A DNA stretch of 64,000 nucleotides from Arthrobacter russicus (GCF_031454135.1 NZ_JAVDQF010000001.1:2914001-2978000), one strand, 5' to 3'; numbered from the stretch's first letter, positions 1 to 9,149 are shown. Notes: a model not told the origin generated them from the sequence alone. Numbers and translations: made by a program.

Positions 1-249
1 GGCAATCCAACCGCGTCGTTCCAACTCGCTGCGGAAGATTTCGAGTTCGACTGGACGGACCATGATGTCGACGTCGCTGAAGTCGCGCGGCGGGCGCAAT
101 CCGGTGAGTTCCGCGGCAGCGCCCTTCACCACGATTGCATCAATGGCGCGGGTTGCCGCAATCCGGCTGACCAGACCGAGGGCCAGGGCGAGGTACGCAC
201 GATTCGCATTGGCCCCGCGGGAATCGAAGGCGAGTGGCACGGGAGGCAC
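1..249 (-). CDS. nucleotidyltransferase-like protein, 5' part only (cut by window edge)
   Basis: Only the first 83 codons lie inside the window. Translated on the minus strand they show a Lys-Gly pair at residues 42-43 (VKGAAAEL) followed by SDVDIMVRP at 58-66. This Gly-rich, Asp-x-Asp pattern is typical of the 'uncharacterised nucleotidyltransferase' family (NTP_transf_5 type), in which the two acidic residues bind the metal-nucleotide. The start is a GTG, at 249 or nine bases later at 240, about 10 bp after the BY-kinase stop codon, so it is probably the last gene of the EPS transcript. Proteins of this family often sit near HprK-like and PqqD-domain genes, and one of those closes this same locus at 10602-11768. 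The substrate is unknown. Family assignment is from motif recognition and the C-terminus is not visible. Confidence 0.55.
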   Translation of the reverse strand, partial: MPPVPLAFDSRGANANRAYLALALGLVSRIAATRAIDAIVVKGAAAELTGLRPPRDFSDVDIMVRPVELEIFRSELERRGWIA

Positions 250-259
250 TGGGTGCGGC

Positions 260-1915
260 CTAGTCTGCGGCCGTCGATCTGGACATGAGCTGTGCAGCCC
301 GCATCTCGACCGTGGGTTCGGCAGCGGTCTTTGTGGGCCTGTCCCGGCGCCCCCCGCCACGGAACCAGCCTTTCGCCGCATTCTTCTGCCCGGTTTCCTC
401 CGTCGACGTGTAGTAATACGACTTCCCGTAATAGCCGTAACGTGACCCCTCTGCTTTGCTCGTGGGCACCCAATTGAGCACACAGCCCAAAACTGTCCCG
501 TTCACTTTCTGGATGTTGTCCAGGGACTTCGCGAATTCGTCGCGGGTCGTTGAGCCGGCGCGGACCACGAGCAGAACGCCATCGAACTGTGCGGCCAGGA
601 TCGCCGAATCGGTGATGGAGATCACCGGCGGGGCATCGATGATCACGAAATAGGACTGGCTCAGCTCGGCCATCAACCGGAGCATCGTGTCCGAGGAAAG
701 AATTTCGGACGGATTCGGCGGAATCGGGCCGGAACCCAAGACCTTCAAATCCGGATAGCCTTCGACATCCTGCAACAGGTCGGCGACGGGAGCCGAACCG
801 ACGACCGCATCGGTGAGGCCGACATTTTCCAGCAGATTGAAGGTGCGGGCCACCGTAGGCCGGCGGAGGTCGCCATCGACCAGGACCACCGGCTGCCCGC
901 TGGAAGCGATGGAAATGGCCAGGTTCGAGGCCACCGTGGATTTTCCCTCTCCGGGAAGGCAACTGGAGACCGCGATCACCCGTGGTGGCTGGTCCGGGTT
1001 CATGAACCGCAGATTGGTCCGCAATTCTTTGAAGGCCTCCAACACCGCGAAGTTGTCCCGCATGTTCGACCGGCCCAAAGACTTGACCAACCGGCCTTCG
1101 CCGACGCCGTTGGAAACCGGTACGGTGCCGATCACTGTCTGCCCGAAATCGTCCTGCAAGGTTGCCGCGGAGCGGATTCGCTGGTCGAAGATCTCGCGCA
1201 CGAAGACGAAGGCCAGGCCGATGGCCAATCCGATGGCCAATCCGATGGCGGCCCAGAGTCGGACATTAGGTGAGCTGGGAGCAGCCGGCAGGTTCGCCGG
1301 AACCAGCGGTTGGATTTTGATCACCGATTCGCCCGCGCCCGGTCGCACGCTGCCGGTACCCGTGCCCGGGCTCGGCGATGGTGATGCGGTGCTGCCCGGG
1401 GTCGACTGCGAACCCGGCGTCCGCTGGTTCTCGACGTTGTAAACCTCTTGGGCGAGGGCTTGGGACCAAGCGTCGGCGAGCGCCTGTGCTTGTTGCGGGG
1501 AAGCCCAAGAGACCTTGATGTTGATGGTCGCGGTATCCAACCGGGATGATGCGGAGACCCTGGATATCGCGAGCTCCGGCGAGCCGTCCACCTTGGCGAT
1601 CTCGAGTGCGCGTTCCGCGACGACCCTCGAACTCGCGATGGTTTGGTATTGCTTGGCTTTTGAGATCGCCAGGTTGTCCGCCGAGAGCGCCAGCCCGAGA
1701 TTGTCGTTCACCCCGGTGGAAACTACGACGCTGACGTCGGAGGTGTAGAGCTTGGGCTGGGTCAAGGTGGCCGCGAAGCCGAGCCCGGCGCCCACGGTGG
1801 CGGCCAAGAGCACCATTGGCCAGCGGCGGCGCAGAGAAGCGCCGAATTCCCGGACCAAGCTGGTCCGGGTGCTCCATAGTTCGGAGGATTTGGGTTCTGA
1901 CTCCAGAGACTTCAT
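260..1915 (-). CDS. polysaccharide co-polymerase / BY-type tyrosine autokinase (Wzz-Wzc, CpsCD fusion)
   Basis: Controls chain length and export of a surface polysaccharide at the membrane. An N-terminal Wzz-type chain-length domain is flanked by two membrane segments (about residues 33-53 and 218-241), with a Pro/Ser/Gly/Thr-rich linker near 165-195. A cytoplasmic BY-kinase domain follows: Walker A PGEGKST near 320, Walker A' VVLVDGDLRRP near 346, Walker B VIIDAPP near 425. A C-terminal tyrosine cluster (YGYYGKSYYYT, near 497) is the expected autophosphorylation region. I start at the ATG at 1915 because AAGGAAG lies five bases ahead of it; a GTG at 1921 would overlap that site. The gene directly follows its likely cognate low-molecular-weight tyrosine phosphatase, an arrangement typical of Wzb/Wzc pairs. 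Length (551 aa) is normal for actinobacterial fused forms. Confidence 0.9.
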   Translation of the reverse strand: MKSLESEPKSSELWSTRTSLVREFGASLRRRWPMVLLAATVGAGLGFAATLTQPKLYTSDVSVVVSTGVNDNLGLALSADNLAISKAKQYQTIASSRVVAERALEIAKVDGSPELAISRVSASSRLDTATINIKVSWASPQQAQALADAWSQALAQEVYNVENQRTPGSQSTPGSTASPSPSPGTGTGSVRPGAGESVIKIQPLVPANLPAAPSSPNVRLWAAIGLAIGLAIGLAFVFVREIFDQRIRSAATLQDDFGQTVIGTVPVSNGVGEGRLVKSLGRSNMRDNFAVLEAFKELRTNLRFMNPDQPPRVIAVSSCLPGEGKSTVASNLAISIASSGQPVVLVDGDLRRPTVARTFNLLENVGLTDAVVGSAPVADLLQDVEGYPDLKVLGSGPIPPNPSEILSSDTMLRLMAELSQSYFVIIDAPPVISITDSAILAAQFDGVLLVVRAGSTTRDEFAKSLDNIQKVNGTVLGCVLNWVPTSKAEGSRYGYYGKSYYYTSTEETGQKNAAKGWFRGGGRRDRPTKTAAEPTVEMRAAQLMSRSTAAD

Positions 1916-1931
1916 TTTCACTTCCTTGGCG

Positions 1932-2537
1932 TCAGTCTAAACTCGACGCCGTCGAGATGCTATCAGCCAGCAGGAAGCCGGCGATATCGTCGATGCAGCG
2001 GTCAACCGCAGCAATCATGGTCTGGTACGAGGCCGCATCGCGACCATAAGGATCTGCGATGTTCAGATCTTCGCGCAGTTCTGCGCGAATGCCCGAGCGA
2101 TGCGCGGCGGCGACCTGCCGCAGTGTTTCCCAGCGGTCCGCGCCGGGCGCCGCCAATCGGGGCCCGGCTCCGGCGAGGTTCGCGGCCCGTGCGAATTCGG
2201 TGAGCGTAAAGGCCCGTTTCATCTGCACCGGAGCCCGGCGCAGGGCATCGGCCAGGTGCTCTTCGCTCGCGGCCAGGATGACCGAGGCGTCTTGCACGTC
2301 ACGATCGCCCAACTGGCGGGGAACATGCCGGGACAGTTCCAAAGCGGTGTCCAGCGGCACGATGCCGGTGAGTTCTTGCGGCGGCCGGAGCTCAGCATTC
2401 ACGTGGGTGCCCCGCGAGAGAATCCGAGGACGCTGGTCGCCGAGCGGCTGCAGTGCGAGCCGGAGCCGGTACTGCGCGTACGCGGACCGGCAGATGTTCC
2501 CGGTGCATACGAAAAGAATTCCCTGATCGGTCGGCAT
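1932..2537 (-). CDS. low-molecular-weight protein-tyrosine phosphatase (Wzb-like)
   Basis: Carries the LMW-PTP active-site loop near the N-terminus, CTGNICRS, giving the C-x5-R signature with nucleophile Cys11 and Arg17. The general-acid loop DPYGRD lies in the C-terminal quarter (near residue 162). At 201 residues it is longer than classical 150-residue enzymes because of inserted segments in the middle. Ten bases separate it from the downstream BY-kinase and fifteen from the upstream UDP-sugar dehydrogenase, so the genes are probably co-transcribed. The inferred role is dephosphorylation of the BY-kinase tyrosine tail, which cycles polysaccharide polymerisation. Confidence 0.88.
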   Translation of the reverse strand: MPTDQGILFVCTGNICRSAYAQYRLRLALQPLGDQRPRILSRGTHVNAELRPPQELTGIVPLDTALELSRHVPRQLGDRDVQDASVILAASEEHLADALRRAPVQMKRAFTLTEFARAANLAGAGPRLAAPGADRWETLRQVAAAHRSGIRAELREDLNIADPYGRDAASYQTMIAAVDRCIDDIAGFLLADSISTASSLD

Positions 2538-2552
2538 AGCAGAATCCGTCGC

Positions 2553-3860
2553 TCAGAGCCGGGCGCCGGTGCCGGCCGTGATGGCACCACGGGTGTCGAA
2601 GAAACGCTTCGCCTGCGCTGCCAGGTCTTGCACATCGTACTCGGCGTGGTTCTGCAGCAGGATGCTGATGTCCGCCTCGCGCACCGCTTCCTCGAGGTCC
2701 GGGACGCAGGGCAAGTCTCCGGAAGGCAGGTGCCAGGTGTCGACCTTCGGGTCGTGGAATTTCAAGACCGCACCCCGCTTGAGCAACTCGACTGCCACAT
2801 CGAAGGCCGGTGATTCGCGCTGGTCCGCGATGTTCGGTTTGTAGGTGACACCGAGGATCAGCACTTCGGCACCATTGAGCGCCAATTTGTCGTCGTTGAG
2901 TGCTTCCTGGACCCGCTGGACGGTGTAGGAAGGCATGGATTGGTTGATCTCTTGGGCCAACTCGACGAATCTGAACGGATAGCCCAACGTGCGCTTGACT
3001 TCGTAGCTGAGGTAATTCGGATCGATCGGGATGCAGTGCCCGCCCACGCCGGGGCCGGGGTAGAAGGCTTGGAATCCGAAAGGCTTGGTCTTGGCAGCAT
3101 CGATCACGTCCCAGAGATCGATGTCCATCTCATGGCAGAACTTGGCCATTTCATTGACCAGTGCGATGTTGATGTGCCGGTAGGTGTTTTCCAACAACTT
3201 CGCGGTTTCGGCTTCCTTGGCTCCGCGGGCGGTCACGACCTTGTCGATGAAGGAAGCATAGAAGGCCTTGGCCTTCGCGGTGGATTCTTCGGTCACTCCG
3301 CCGACGACTTTGGGCGTGTTGGTGAGCGTGTAGACCGCGTTGCCGGGATCGATCCGCTCCGGTGAGAACGCCAGGAAGTAATCTTCGTCAATCCGGTGCC
3401 CGGCTGCGGTGAAGATGTCTTTCACCAGGCCGTCGGTGGTACCCGGATAGGTTGTGGACTCCAGGACCACCGTTGCCCCCTTGCGCAAGTGGCGGGCAAT
3501 CGTCCTGGCGGCGTCTACGACCGGATCCAGATCCGGCGTGCCGTCCTTGGCCAGCGGAGTGGGCACGCAGATGACCACTACCTCGGCCTCGCGGAGCACT
3601 TCCGGGTCGCTGCTGGCGCGGAATCCGAAATTCAGGATTTCGGCGACTTCGTGGTCCTGGATGTCGTCGACGTGGGATTTCCCGTCGTTGAGCAGGTCAA
3701 CCACGCGTTGGCTTTTGTCGAGCCCGACGACGGCGAAACCAGCGTGTGTCGCGGCCAGCGAAAGCGGCAAGCCGACGTAGCCCTGCCCGATGACGACGGT
3801 CTTTTGGCCAGTCACGTCATAAGAGCCGGTATTCATGTGCGGGGAATCAGTATGCGCCAT
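2553..3860 (-). CDS. nucleotide-sugar dehydrogenase (UDP-GlcNAc/UDP-ManNAc 6-dehydrogenase type)
   Basis: Oxidises C6 of a UDP-sugar to a uronic acid using NAD, supplying an acidic precursor for the polysaccharide. The Rossmann motif GQGYVGLPL lies near residues 25-33. The substrate-binding and catalytic segment GPGVGGHCIPIDP in the middle third contains the thiolate Cys. The GGHCIPIDP form is the one usual in the WecC/WbpA/TviB branch rather than in UDP-glucose dehydrogenases, so an N-acetylhexosamine substrate is likelier. The C-terminal UDP-binding domain has LILGVTYKPNIADQRESPA. The start overlaps the end of the upstream glycosylphosphotransferase gene by 14 bases, indicating translational coupling. 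A second in-frame ATG at 3836 is possible. Confidence 0.9.
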   Translation of the reverse strand: MAHTDSPHMNTGSYDVTGQKTVVIGQGYVGLPLSLAATHAGFAVVGLDKSQRVVDLLNDGKSHVDDIQDHEVAEILNFGFRASSDPEVLREAEVVVICVPTPLAKDGTPDLDPVVDAARTIARHLRKGATVVLESTTYPGTTDGLVKDIFTAAGHRIDEDYFLAFSPERIDPGNAVYTLTNTPKVVGGVTEESTAKAKAFYASFIDKVVTARGAKEAETAKLLENTYRHINIALVNEMAKFCHEMDIDLWDVIDAAKTKPFGFQAFYPGPGVGGHCIPIDPNYLSYEVKRTLGYPFRFVELAQEINQSMPSYTVQRVQEALNDDKLALNGAEVLILGVTYKPNIADQRESPAFDVAVELLKRGAVLKFHDPKVDTWHLPSGDLPCVPDLEEAVREADISILLQNHAEYDVQDLAAQAKRFFDTRGAITAGTGARL

Positions 3861-5403
3861 CGGGCTTCAAAGTCGCTTTCAGTGTTTTGAACAGAATCAG
3901 GATGTCGGAGGAGAGGGACCAGTTCTCCACGTAGTAGAGGTCCAGATGGACGGATTGTTCCCAGCTCAGATCAGATCGACCTGAGACCTGCCACAATCCG
4001 GTGATTCCGGGGAGCACCAGCAGGCGACGGTGCGCGTCGTCCTCATAACGCTCGACTTCGGCAGGCAAAGGAGGCCTGGGGCCGACCAAAGACATGTGGC
4101 CGAGCAACACGTTGAGCAGCTGAGGGAGTTCGTCGATGCTGTATTTGCGGATGAACCGGCCGACGCGGGTGATCCGCGGATCGCCCTTGATCTTGAAAAG
4201 CACGTTGCCGTCGCCCTGATCCGAATCCAGGTCTTGCCGCAAGGCTTCGGCGTTGGGCACCATGCTGCGGAATTTGTACATCTGGAATTCGGAGCGGTTC
4301 ACGCCGACGCGTTTCTGCCGGAAGAACACCGGCCCGCCGTCGGAGAGCTTGATGATCAGCGAAACCACCAGCAGAACTGGGGAGATCAGCAAGAGCAGCG
4401 CCGAAGACGCGATCAGGTCGAAGCCCCGTTTCACCTGTTTTTTGATCCCCGTCAGTTGCGGCGTGGACACATGGATCAACGGCAGGCCGTTGAGCGGCTG
4501 GGAATGGATCCGCGGTCCGGCAATACCGCTCAGGGACGGGGCAAGAATCAGCCGGACGCCGGCATCGGCCAATGCCCAGCCGAAACGCCTGACCTCCTTC
4601 GGCGTCAACCCGGTTTCGTCGGTGACCACAACACTGTCGGCATGCAAGGATTCCAGCGCCAACAGAATCTCGTCGACGCTCGGCCGGCCGCGCAAGTACT
4701 GAGTCCCCGAATCGTAGTTGCCTTCATGGACAAGGGGCCCGTCGTCCCGTCGCGGATGGTAGATGGCCACCGGTTTCAAACCGGCAGCCGGGTTGGCCTC
4801 CATGTGGTTCATCACCTGCTCGGCGGCCAAACGCCGGCCGAGGATCAGGGTGCGGGACATGTTCTCGGCCGCGGAGGTGCGGCGTCGGAGCAGGAGCTTC
4901 TGGGCAGCCATCCGGAGCGCCAGGATCAGCAGCAAACCGGTTGGCAGAGCCACCAGAATGTAGCCCCGGGCAGTCGGCAGGCCGAAGACGTAGGACAGGA
5001 TCGCCACGGTGCCGAAAACCGCCATGGTGGTCGCGAGCACCTTGCGGCTTGCTTCGGCCCCCTGGCCGACCAGGCGCACGTGCCGTCCGCCGGAGGCTCC
5101 CAGCGCCATCCACCAGAGAGCCGCCAGGACCAGGCCGAGCGTCCAATAGGGCACATGCTGGTTGAAGAGCGTCATACCCTCGTCGTCGAAACCGTCGCCG
5201 AAACGCACGAATTGCGCGATCGTCATGGCGGCGATGATCGCGACTGCGTCCAGAAGACGCAAACGGTGCAAGTACCGGCTGCGCCAGTTATCCGACGGTT
5301 CGGGCTTCGTATCGCCGGCGTTGGGCCGGATTTCGTGCGGCCGTTCGCGGGCATGCTGCCGCAGCCTGCTTTCTGCAGGCGCGTGTGAATCCAATATCGA
5401 CAT
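3847..5403 (-). CDS. exopolysaccharide initiating glycosylphosphotransferase (WbaP/PssY-type)
   Basis: Transfers the first sugar-phosphate to undecaprenyl phosphate, starting repeat-unit assembly on the membrane. The N-terminal half has four predicted hydrophobic spans (about residues 50-175) and a CoA-binding-like soluble domain. A fifth span (LIASSALLLLISPVLLV) precedes the conserved catalytic domain, which has FFRQKRVG, KFRSM, SIDELPQL, LVGPRPP and LPGITGLWQVSGRS followed by LDLYYVENWS. These are the standard bacterial sugar transferase motifs. GGGGAG lies six bases ahead of the ATG. It is followed with overlap by the UDP-sugar dehydrogenase. The sugar transferred cannot be read from sequence. 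Confidence 0.93.
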   Translation of the reverse strand: MSILDSHAPAESRLRQHARERPHEIRPNAGDTKPEPSDNWRSRYLHRLRLLDAVAIIAAMTIAQFVRFGDGFDDEGMTLFNQHVPYWTLGLVLAALWWMALGASGGRHVRLVGQGAEASRKVLATTMAVFGTVAILSYVFGLPTARGYILVALPTGLLLILALRMAAQKLLLRRRTSAAENMSRTLILGRRLAAEQVMNHMEANPAAGLKPVAIYHPRRDDGPLVHEGNYDSGTQYLRGRPSVDEILLALESLHADSVVVTDETGLTPKEVRRFGWALADAGVRLILAPSLSGIAGPRIHSQPLNGLPLIHVSTPQLTGIKKQVKRGFDLIASSALLLLISPVLLVVSLIIKLSDGGPVFFRQKRVGVNRSEFQMYKFRSMVPNAEALRQDLDSDQGDGNVLFKIKGDPRITRVGRFIRKYSIDELPQLLNVLLGHMSLVGPRPPLPAEVERYEDDAHRRLLVLPGITGLWQVSGRSDLSWEQSVHLDLYYVENWSLSSDILILFKTLKATLKPDGAY

Positions 5404-5524
5404 TTAGGAACTCCCCTGAGCATCAAATGTTGCTTTCCTGGGGAGGGGTTCAGCAGCAGGCTGATCTATGACAGCAAACTGTGCAAGAGTGACACGCTTC
5501 ACACCGTGCTGTGCCGGAAGGCCT

Positions 5525-6238
5525 TCAGCGGCCGGCTGCGATGATGTTCGGCGCGATATTGGCCGCATAGATCTCGGCCGCCGCTTCGGCGGGGTGCAAG
5601 CCGTCAATGCTCAGCCCCGCCGGCCAGGTGTTCTCCGAGGTGCGCAATCCCTGGAACGGGTCGACGTAAGTCCACCCCCGTTCCGCTGCCGCGGCGGCCA
5701 ATCGAGTATTCCAATCCGCGATCCGGGCCGGGGGCAGCCGGTCCATCGGGCCGACGGCGGTGACCAGGAAAGCGCTCGGCGGGACGGTGCCGCCGCACTC
5801 GGCCTTCAACCGTTCGAGATTCTTCAGGTTGGTCTCGAACGATTCGCCCAGGAGCAATGAATTGGTCCCGAAAGCGGCGACGACAACGGACGCCCGGGTG
5901 CCTTCCTGGCATAAATTGCGGTCGATCAGCATACCTGCGGTCAGGCCGCCTTGGGCATATCCGCCCACAAAGTAAACACCGTTCTGCGAGAGGTATTTGG
6001 GCCAAGCGCGGTTGCCCAGGTCTTGCCGGGAAAAGGCTGCGGAATCGCCTTGTGAAATCGAGTCGCCGTAAACCAGGGCGGTGGTGCGTGCTTCGGGTGC
6101 GGCCGTGAGACTGCCGGCGCTGGCCCCGGCGCCGGACGGCGCGGGTGCGGACATCCGGAAGAACGCGAGGGCCCCCAGCACGATGGTGCCGGCCAACGCG
6201 GCGCACAGTACGGCGTATCTGAGTTTGAAGCGTTTCAC
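5525..6238 (-). CDS. SGNH/GDSL-family hydrolase, membrane-anchored
   Basis: An extracytoplasmic esterase or acyl-hydrolase of the SGNH superfamily, possibly removing or adding acyl groups on the polysaccharide. The N-terminus (VKRFKLRYAV followed by a hydrophobic span) looks like a signal anchor. Block I is VYGDSISQG, block III is AAFGTNSL and block V is IDGLHP, giving the Ser, Asn and Asp/His catalytic set. I choose the GTG at 6238, which has AGGACAGGAAA just upstream, rather than the longer open frame to 6367, whose extra N-terminus is not protein-like. Length is 237 aa. It is the first gene of the minus-strand EPS run, 121 bp before the glycosylphosphotransferase; that gap shows no clear terminator. 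Confidence 0.85.
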   Translation of the reverse strand: MKRFKLRYAVLCAALAGTIVLGALAFFRMSAPAPSGAGASAGSLTAAPEARTTALVYGDSISQGDSAAFSRQDLGNRAWPKYLSQNGVYFVGGYAQGGLTAGMLIDRNLCQEGTRASVVVAAFGTNSLLLGESFETNLKNLERLKAECGGTVPPSAFLVTAVGPMDRLPPARIADWNTRLAAAAAERGWTYVDPFQGLRTSENTWPAGLSIDGLHPAEAAAEIYAANIAPNIIAAGR

Positions 6239-6691
6239 AGCGGTTTCCTGTCCTGTCAATGGGGCCAAGTTTGCTTGATCCGGCCGAGCGGGCGGCGAGC
6301 GGAGACTGAGGGTTTGGCGGATCAGCGATGGCCGGAGTGAAGGCCCAATAAGTGATCTATGACACATTTTCGGATCCTGGTGTCATGAGTGCGGCACTGC
6401 GGGTACCCCTTACTGACAATTTCAACATGATTGAATTCGATGAGCAAAATTTCGATTCGACGAAGAGGAAAATTGAGCCTATTTATCGTGGGCTCTATAT
6501 TGTAATGCCAATTTGTTTTTATAGTTTGACAAAGATTACTTCTTGAGGCTAGCTTTAAGTCGAATGCGTCTGTAATTGGGAGTTTCAATCATGGAGTCAT
6601 TCGGATTTTTAAATATTTGTTGAATCAAAAGGTTCATGGTCGCTAAGCAGACAATGCATTCTAGCTAGATAACGTGGGGAGTCGCTCGAAG
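6239..6691. other. AT-rich divergent intergenic region of the EPS locus
   Basis: About 450 bp between the divergent SGNH hydrolase and TAT-exported protein genes. From about 6340 to 6670 the base composition is much richer in A+T than the rest of the window, with runs such as TTTTTATAG and AAATATTTG. An 88-codon minus-strand open frame here has no ribosome site or recognisable protein character, so I do not call it. It holds at least one convincing plus-strand promoter (6527-6556). Confidence 0.6.
6527..6556 (+). promoter_or_regulatory. predicted sigma-70-type promoter
   Basis: A perfect -35 hexamer TTGACA (6527-6532) is followed 18 bases later by TAGCTT (6551-6556). It points toward the TAT-exported protein gene starting at 6692 and leaves a leader of roughly 130 nt. 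Confidence 0.5.
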
Positions 6692-7411
6692 ATGAAGGAA
6701 ACTAAGGACGCAGGATCGGGATTCAAGTTCCCTGAAGCCGTGAGCCGGAGGACGGTGGTGAAATCGGCAGCCTGGTCGGCGCCGGTGATGGCGCTTTCCG
6801 TTGCGGCGCCTGCAGCCGCGGCTTCCGTCACCTCGACGATCTCCGGCGAACTGGATGTCTCGGCTTGGGAAGGCGGTGTGGAGGTTCGTGGAGAAGACGC
6901 GAACGGCAATCGGCGCAGCACCCAGATCACCGGGACCAAGGTCGGATCGACGATCACGAATCTCGAGATCGACCTTTTCGTCAGCATCGATGGCCGGCAA
7001 GACGGGGATGCCGCGCCGGTCCTGGGTTGGACCGGAATGCCCAGCGAGTGGGCGCTGCCGGTGGCCCAAGAGGTGGTCACGATCGACGGCCGGCAGTTCC
7101 GCCGGTATGTGATTAAGTACGAAGGCGTGATCACCGCGAGCGATCCGGTGACTACTGTGCCGATGCAGGATCTCAGCTTCAACTCCGATGGCCCGCAGGG
7201 CACCGGCGTCTACTTGAAGATGCAGACCCGGGCCATCGTCGACGGAAAGCAGATCCAGGGCACGCCTGGAGCCACACAGTACTTCGGTGGCTTGAACCCG
7301 GCGGGTGCGCCGATGCGGGATCAGCAGCGGTCGGCCCGGCGCGCTCCAACGGCTCCGACCCGGGACATGTCCCCGCAAGCGCGGCAGAATGCCCGGGTGC
7401 TGCGCGGCTGA
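6692..7411 (+). CDS. TAT-exported protein of unknown function
   Basis: A 239-residue secreted protein. The N-terminus has a twin-arginine signal (SRRTVVKSAAWSAPVMALS, ending near AAPAAAAS), a form frequent in small exported proteins of Micrococcaceae. The mature part is rich in beta-prone stretches and polar residues with no catalytic motif I recognise; the last 30 residues are Arg/Ala/Pro-rich. I start at the ATG at 6692, with GGGGAG 10 bases upstream, rather than the GTG at 6674, which would consume that site. It lies first on the plus strand facing the EPS genes, followed by another secreted protein and a flippase. A surface role linked to the polysaccharide is possible but only inferred. 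Confidence 0.65.
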   Translation: MKETKDAGSGFKFPEAVSRRTVVKSAAWSAPVMALSVAAPAAAASVTSTISGELDVSAWEGGVEVRGEDANGNRRSTQITGTKVGSTITNLEIDLFVSIDGRQDGDAAPVLGWTGMPSEWALPVAQEVVTIDGRQFRRYVIKYEGVITASDPVTTVPMQDLSFNSDGPQGTGVYLKMQTRAIVDGKQIQGTPGATQYFGGLNPAGAPMRDQQRSARRAPTAPTRDMSPQARQNARVLRG

Positions 7412-7619
7412 TCCGCGCACGTCCCGGACGACGTCGTTGCCCGGCTCCGAAACTTCTCCGGTGCCGGGCGCACGGTCTCGCCCGAGTCGGCCCGGCCGAC
7501 TACGACTTTTTCGCTCAGGCTTGTGATTGGGAGGGGAGCCTGAGCGGCAGGAAAAATACCGCAACGTCACTTCTGCGCCGCAGAGCCACTCCAATGCATC
7601 AGAAATAGATTGGGAAACC

Positions 7620-9032
7620 ATGAATAAGCAAGTTCTCGTGCCCGCCGGGGGCGGGCGCACTTCGCGCAAGCCGCGCGCAACCTCGGTGGCCGCCTTGGCC
7701 CTTGGCGCTGCACTGATTGCGCCGTTCGGCCTCGTGGCAACGGCCGGTCCGGCCAATGCGGCGACTGGTGATACCTGGCCTTTGGACGGCAATAAAGCAG
7801 TGAACATCGATGCCGGTGCGCTTTACGCGAGTGAGGGCGGCAGCATCACTAAGATCAAGTTCGACGGCGGCAAAGTCACTCAGGAAAACATCGCCAATCG
7901 CTATGCGCCGACGTACTGGGCGGGCAACCTCGGGTTGGGCCCGGACGCCAGCGACCCGAGCAAACTCGCCTTCATGGGCAGCCGTTGGAATGCCAGCACC
8001 CAGCAGGTTTACCGGGTAAAGGACGGCGATAACAAGATCGAAGAGGTGGGCCAGTCGCGGCGCTCGCCCACGGGCGTTGCCTGGGGCGGCAGCGCGGTCG
8101 ACGGCAAAGGCATGTACTGGCAAGGTACTAACCTCGCCAGCCCGGCCAACACCAGGATCAGCAGGTTCGACCCGACCACGAACACCACGACCCTCAGTGG
8201 CAAGTTGGTTGCGCCGGCTAGCGACCGGGTGTGGAACGGCGGAAATCAGGTCGCCCCGGATTACGCATTCGATGTCCAGGGAAATTTCTACGGTCTGATG
8301 ACCAGCAATGGCTACAACACCGGAAACTACATCTACAAATACGATGTCTCCAATTTCACCGAGGGTGCTGAGGTCCCGGTGTCCCAGGCGGTCAAGGTCG
8401 AAGGTTTGCCGTACGCTGCTGGTTACTACTACGGGTTCGCTTGGCTCAATGGCAAATGGTATGCCGGGCAGAGCAATGGCGATATCTATGTCATCGATCC
8501 CGGCACCGGCCAGGCTTCGAAGGTGGCGACCAAGCAACCGGGCGGAAACGGCAGCTACAGCTACCGGCTTCAGGATCTGGCCTCGGGCGGACTCGTGCCG
8601 ATCAACCCCGCGGGCGATGCCAAGGTGAAGAAGGAGTCCGACGTTCCGTTGCGCATCGCGATGGTCTCCAACCAGGTGCTCAACTACACCCTGACCTACA
8701 CCAATGACACCCTGCGGCCCACCGCCGTCGATGAGTTCGACGACATGAGCCGGGTGCTGGACGACGCCACGGTCAACTCCCAGCCGGTTTCCGACAACGC
8801 TGCGCTCCAGGTCAGCGCGGTCAGCGGCAACCGGTTCACGATCAAGGGCACGATTGATCCGGGTCAGACCGTCCAGATCAAGTATTCGGTCAAAGTGAAC
8901 CAGCCGAGCAACCGCGGCGACAACCGGATGACCAACTTCGTGCTGAAGGACGGTGAGACCGCTCCGCAGTTCTGCATCGCATCGAACAGCCGTTGCGCGG
9001 ACAACCGTACAGCCACTTCGATCACCGGCTAA
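7620..9032 (+). CDS. secreted repeat protein with propeller-like region and DUF11-like C-terminal domain
   Basis: A 470-residue exported protein. A Sec-type signal peptide precedes a mature start near ATGDTWPLDG. The region to about residue 330 has repeated short blocks with GNFYGL, GKWYAGQSNGDIYVIDPGTG and similar, suggesting a WD/beta-propeller-like fold. A C-terminal segment (about 345-470) reads like the bacterial-surface DUF11/isopeptide type (LNYTLTYTNDT, VDEFDDMS, DPGQTVQIKYSVKV). No sorting motif or membrane anchor follows, so it is probably released or held by other contacts. The ATG at 7620 is preceded by a weak GGGA site. A strong hairpin terminator follows at 9099. Function is unknown. 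Confidence 0.65.
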   Translation: MNKQVLVPAGGGRTSRKPRATSVAALALGAALIAPFGLVATAGPANAATGDTWPLDGNKAVNIDAGALYASEGGSITKIKFDGGKVTQENIANRYAPTYWAGNLGLGPDASDPSKLAFMGSRWNASTQQVYRVKDGDNKIEEVGQSRRSPTGVAWGGSAVDGKGMYWQGTNLASPANTRISRFDPTTNTTTLSGKLVAPASDRVWNGGNQVAPDYAFDVQGNFYGLMTSNGYNTGNYIYKYDVSNFTEGAEVPVSQAVKVEGLPYAAGYYYGFAWLNGKWYAGQSNGDIYVIDPGTGQASKVATKQPGGNGSYSYRLQDLASGGLVPINPAGDAKVKKESDVPLRIAMVSNQVLNYTLTYTNDTLRPTAVDEFDDMSRVLDDATVNSQPVSDNAALQVSAVSGNRFTIKGTIDPGQTVQIKYSVKVNQPSNRGDNRMTNFVLKDGETAPQFCIASNSRCADNRTATSITG

Positions 9033-9098
9033 TCGGGGCTCGCTTCCTGAGCCGCGCGCTCTGACGCCGGCAGAAGCGATGCTTCCGAGCGAAGCTCG

Positions 9099-9149
9099 AG
9101 TCCGCTCGGGGCGGTGACCAACCAGGTCATCGTCCCGAGCGGACTTTTG
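9099..9149 (+). terminator. Rho-independent terminator
   Basis: Perfect 12-bp stem AGTCCGCTCGGG (9099-9110) with CCCGAGCGGACT (9134-9145), an inner TGAC/GTCA pair, and TTTT directly after. It ends the secreted-protein transcript before the flippase gene. Confidence 0.85.

Noticed and set aside
4030-5388. Plus-strand 452-codon open frame across the glycosylphosphotransferase gene
   Set aside because: Antisense shadow of a real gene; its sequence is Gln/Arg/Ala-rich and has no protein-family features.
6322-6588. 88-residue minus-strand open frame in the AT-rich region
   Set aside because: No ribosome site, no relation to known proteins, and it spans an AT-rich promoter region.
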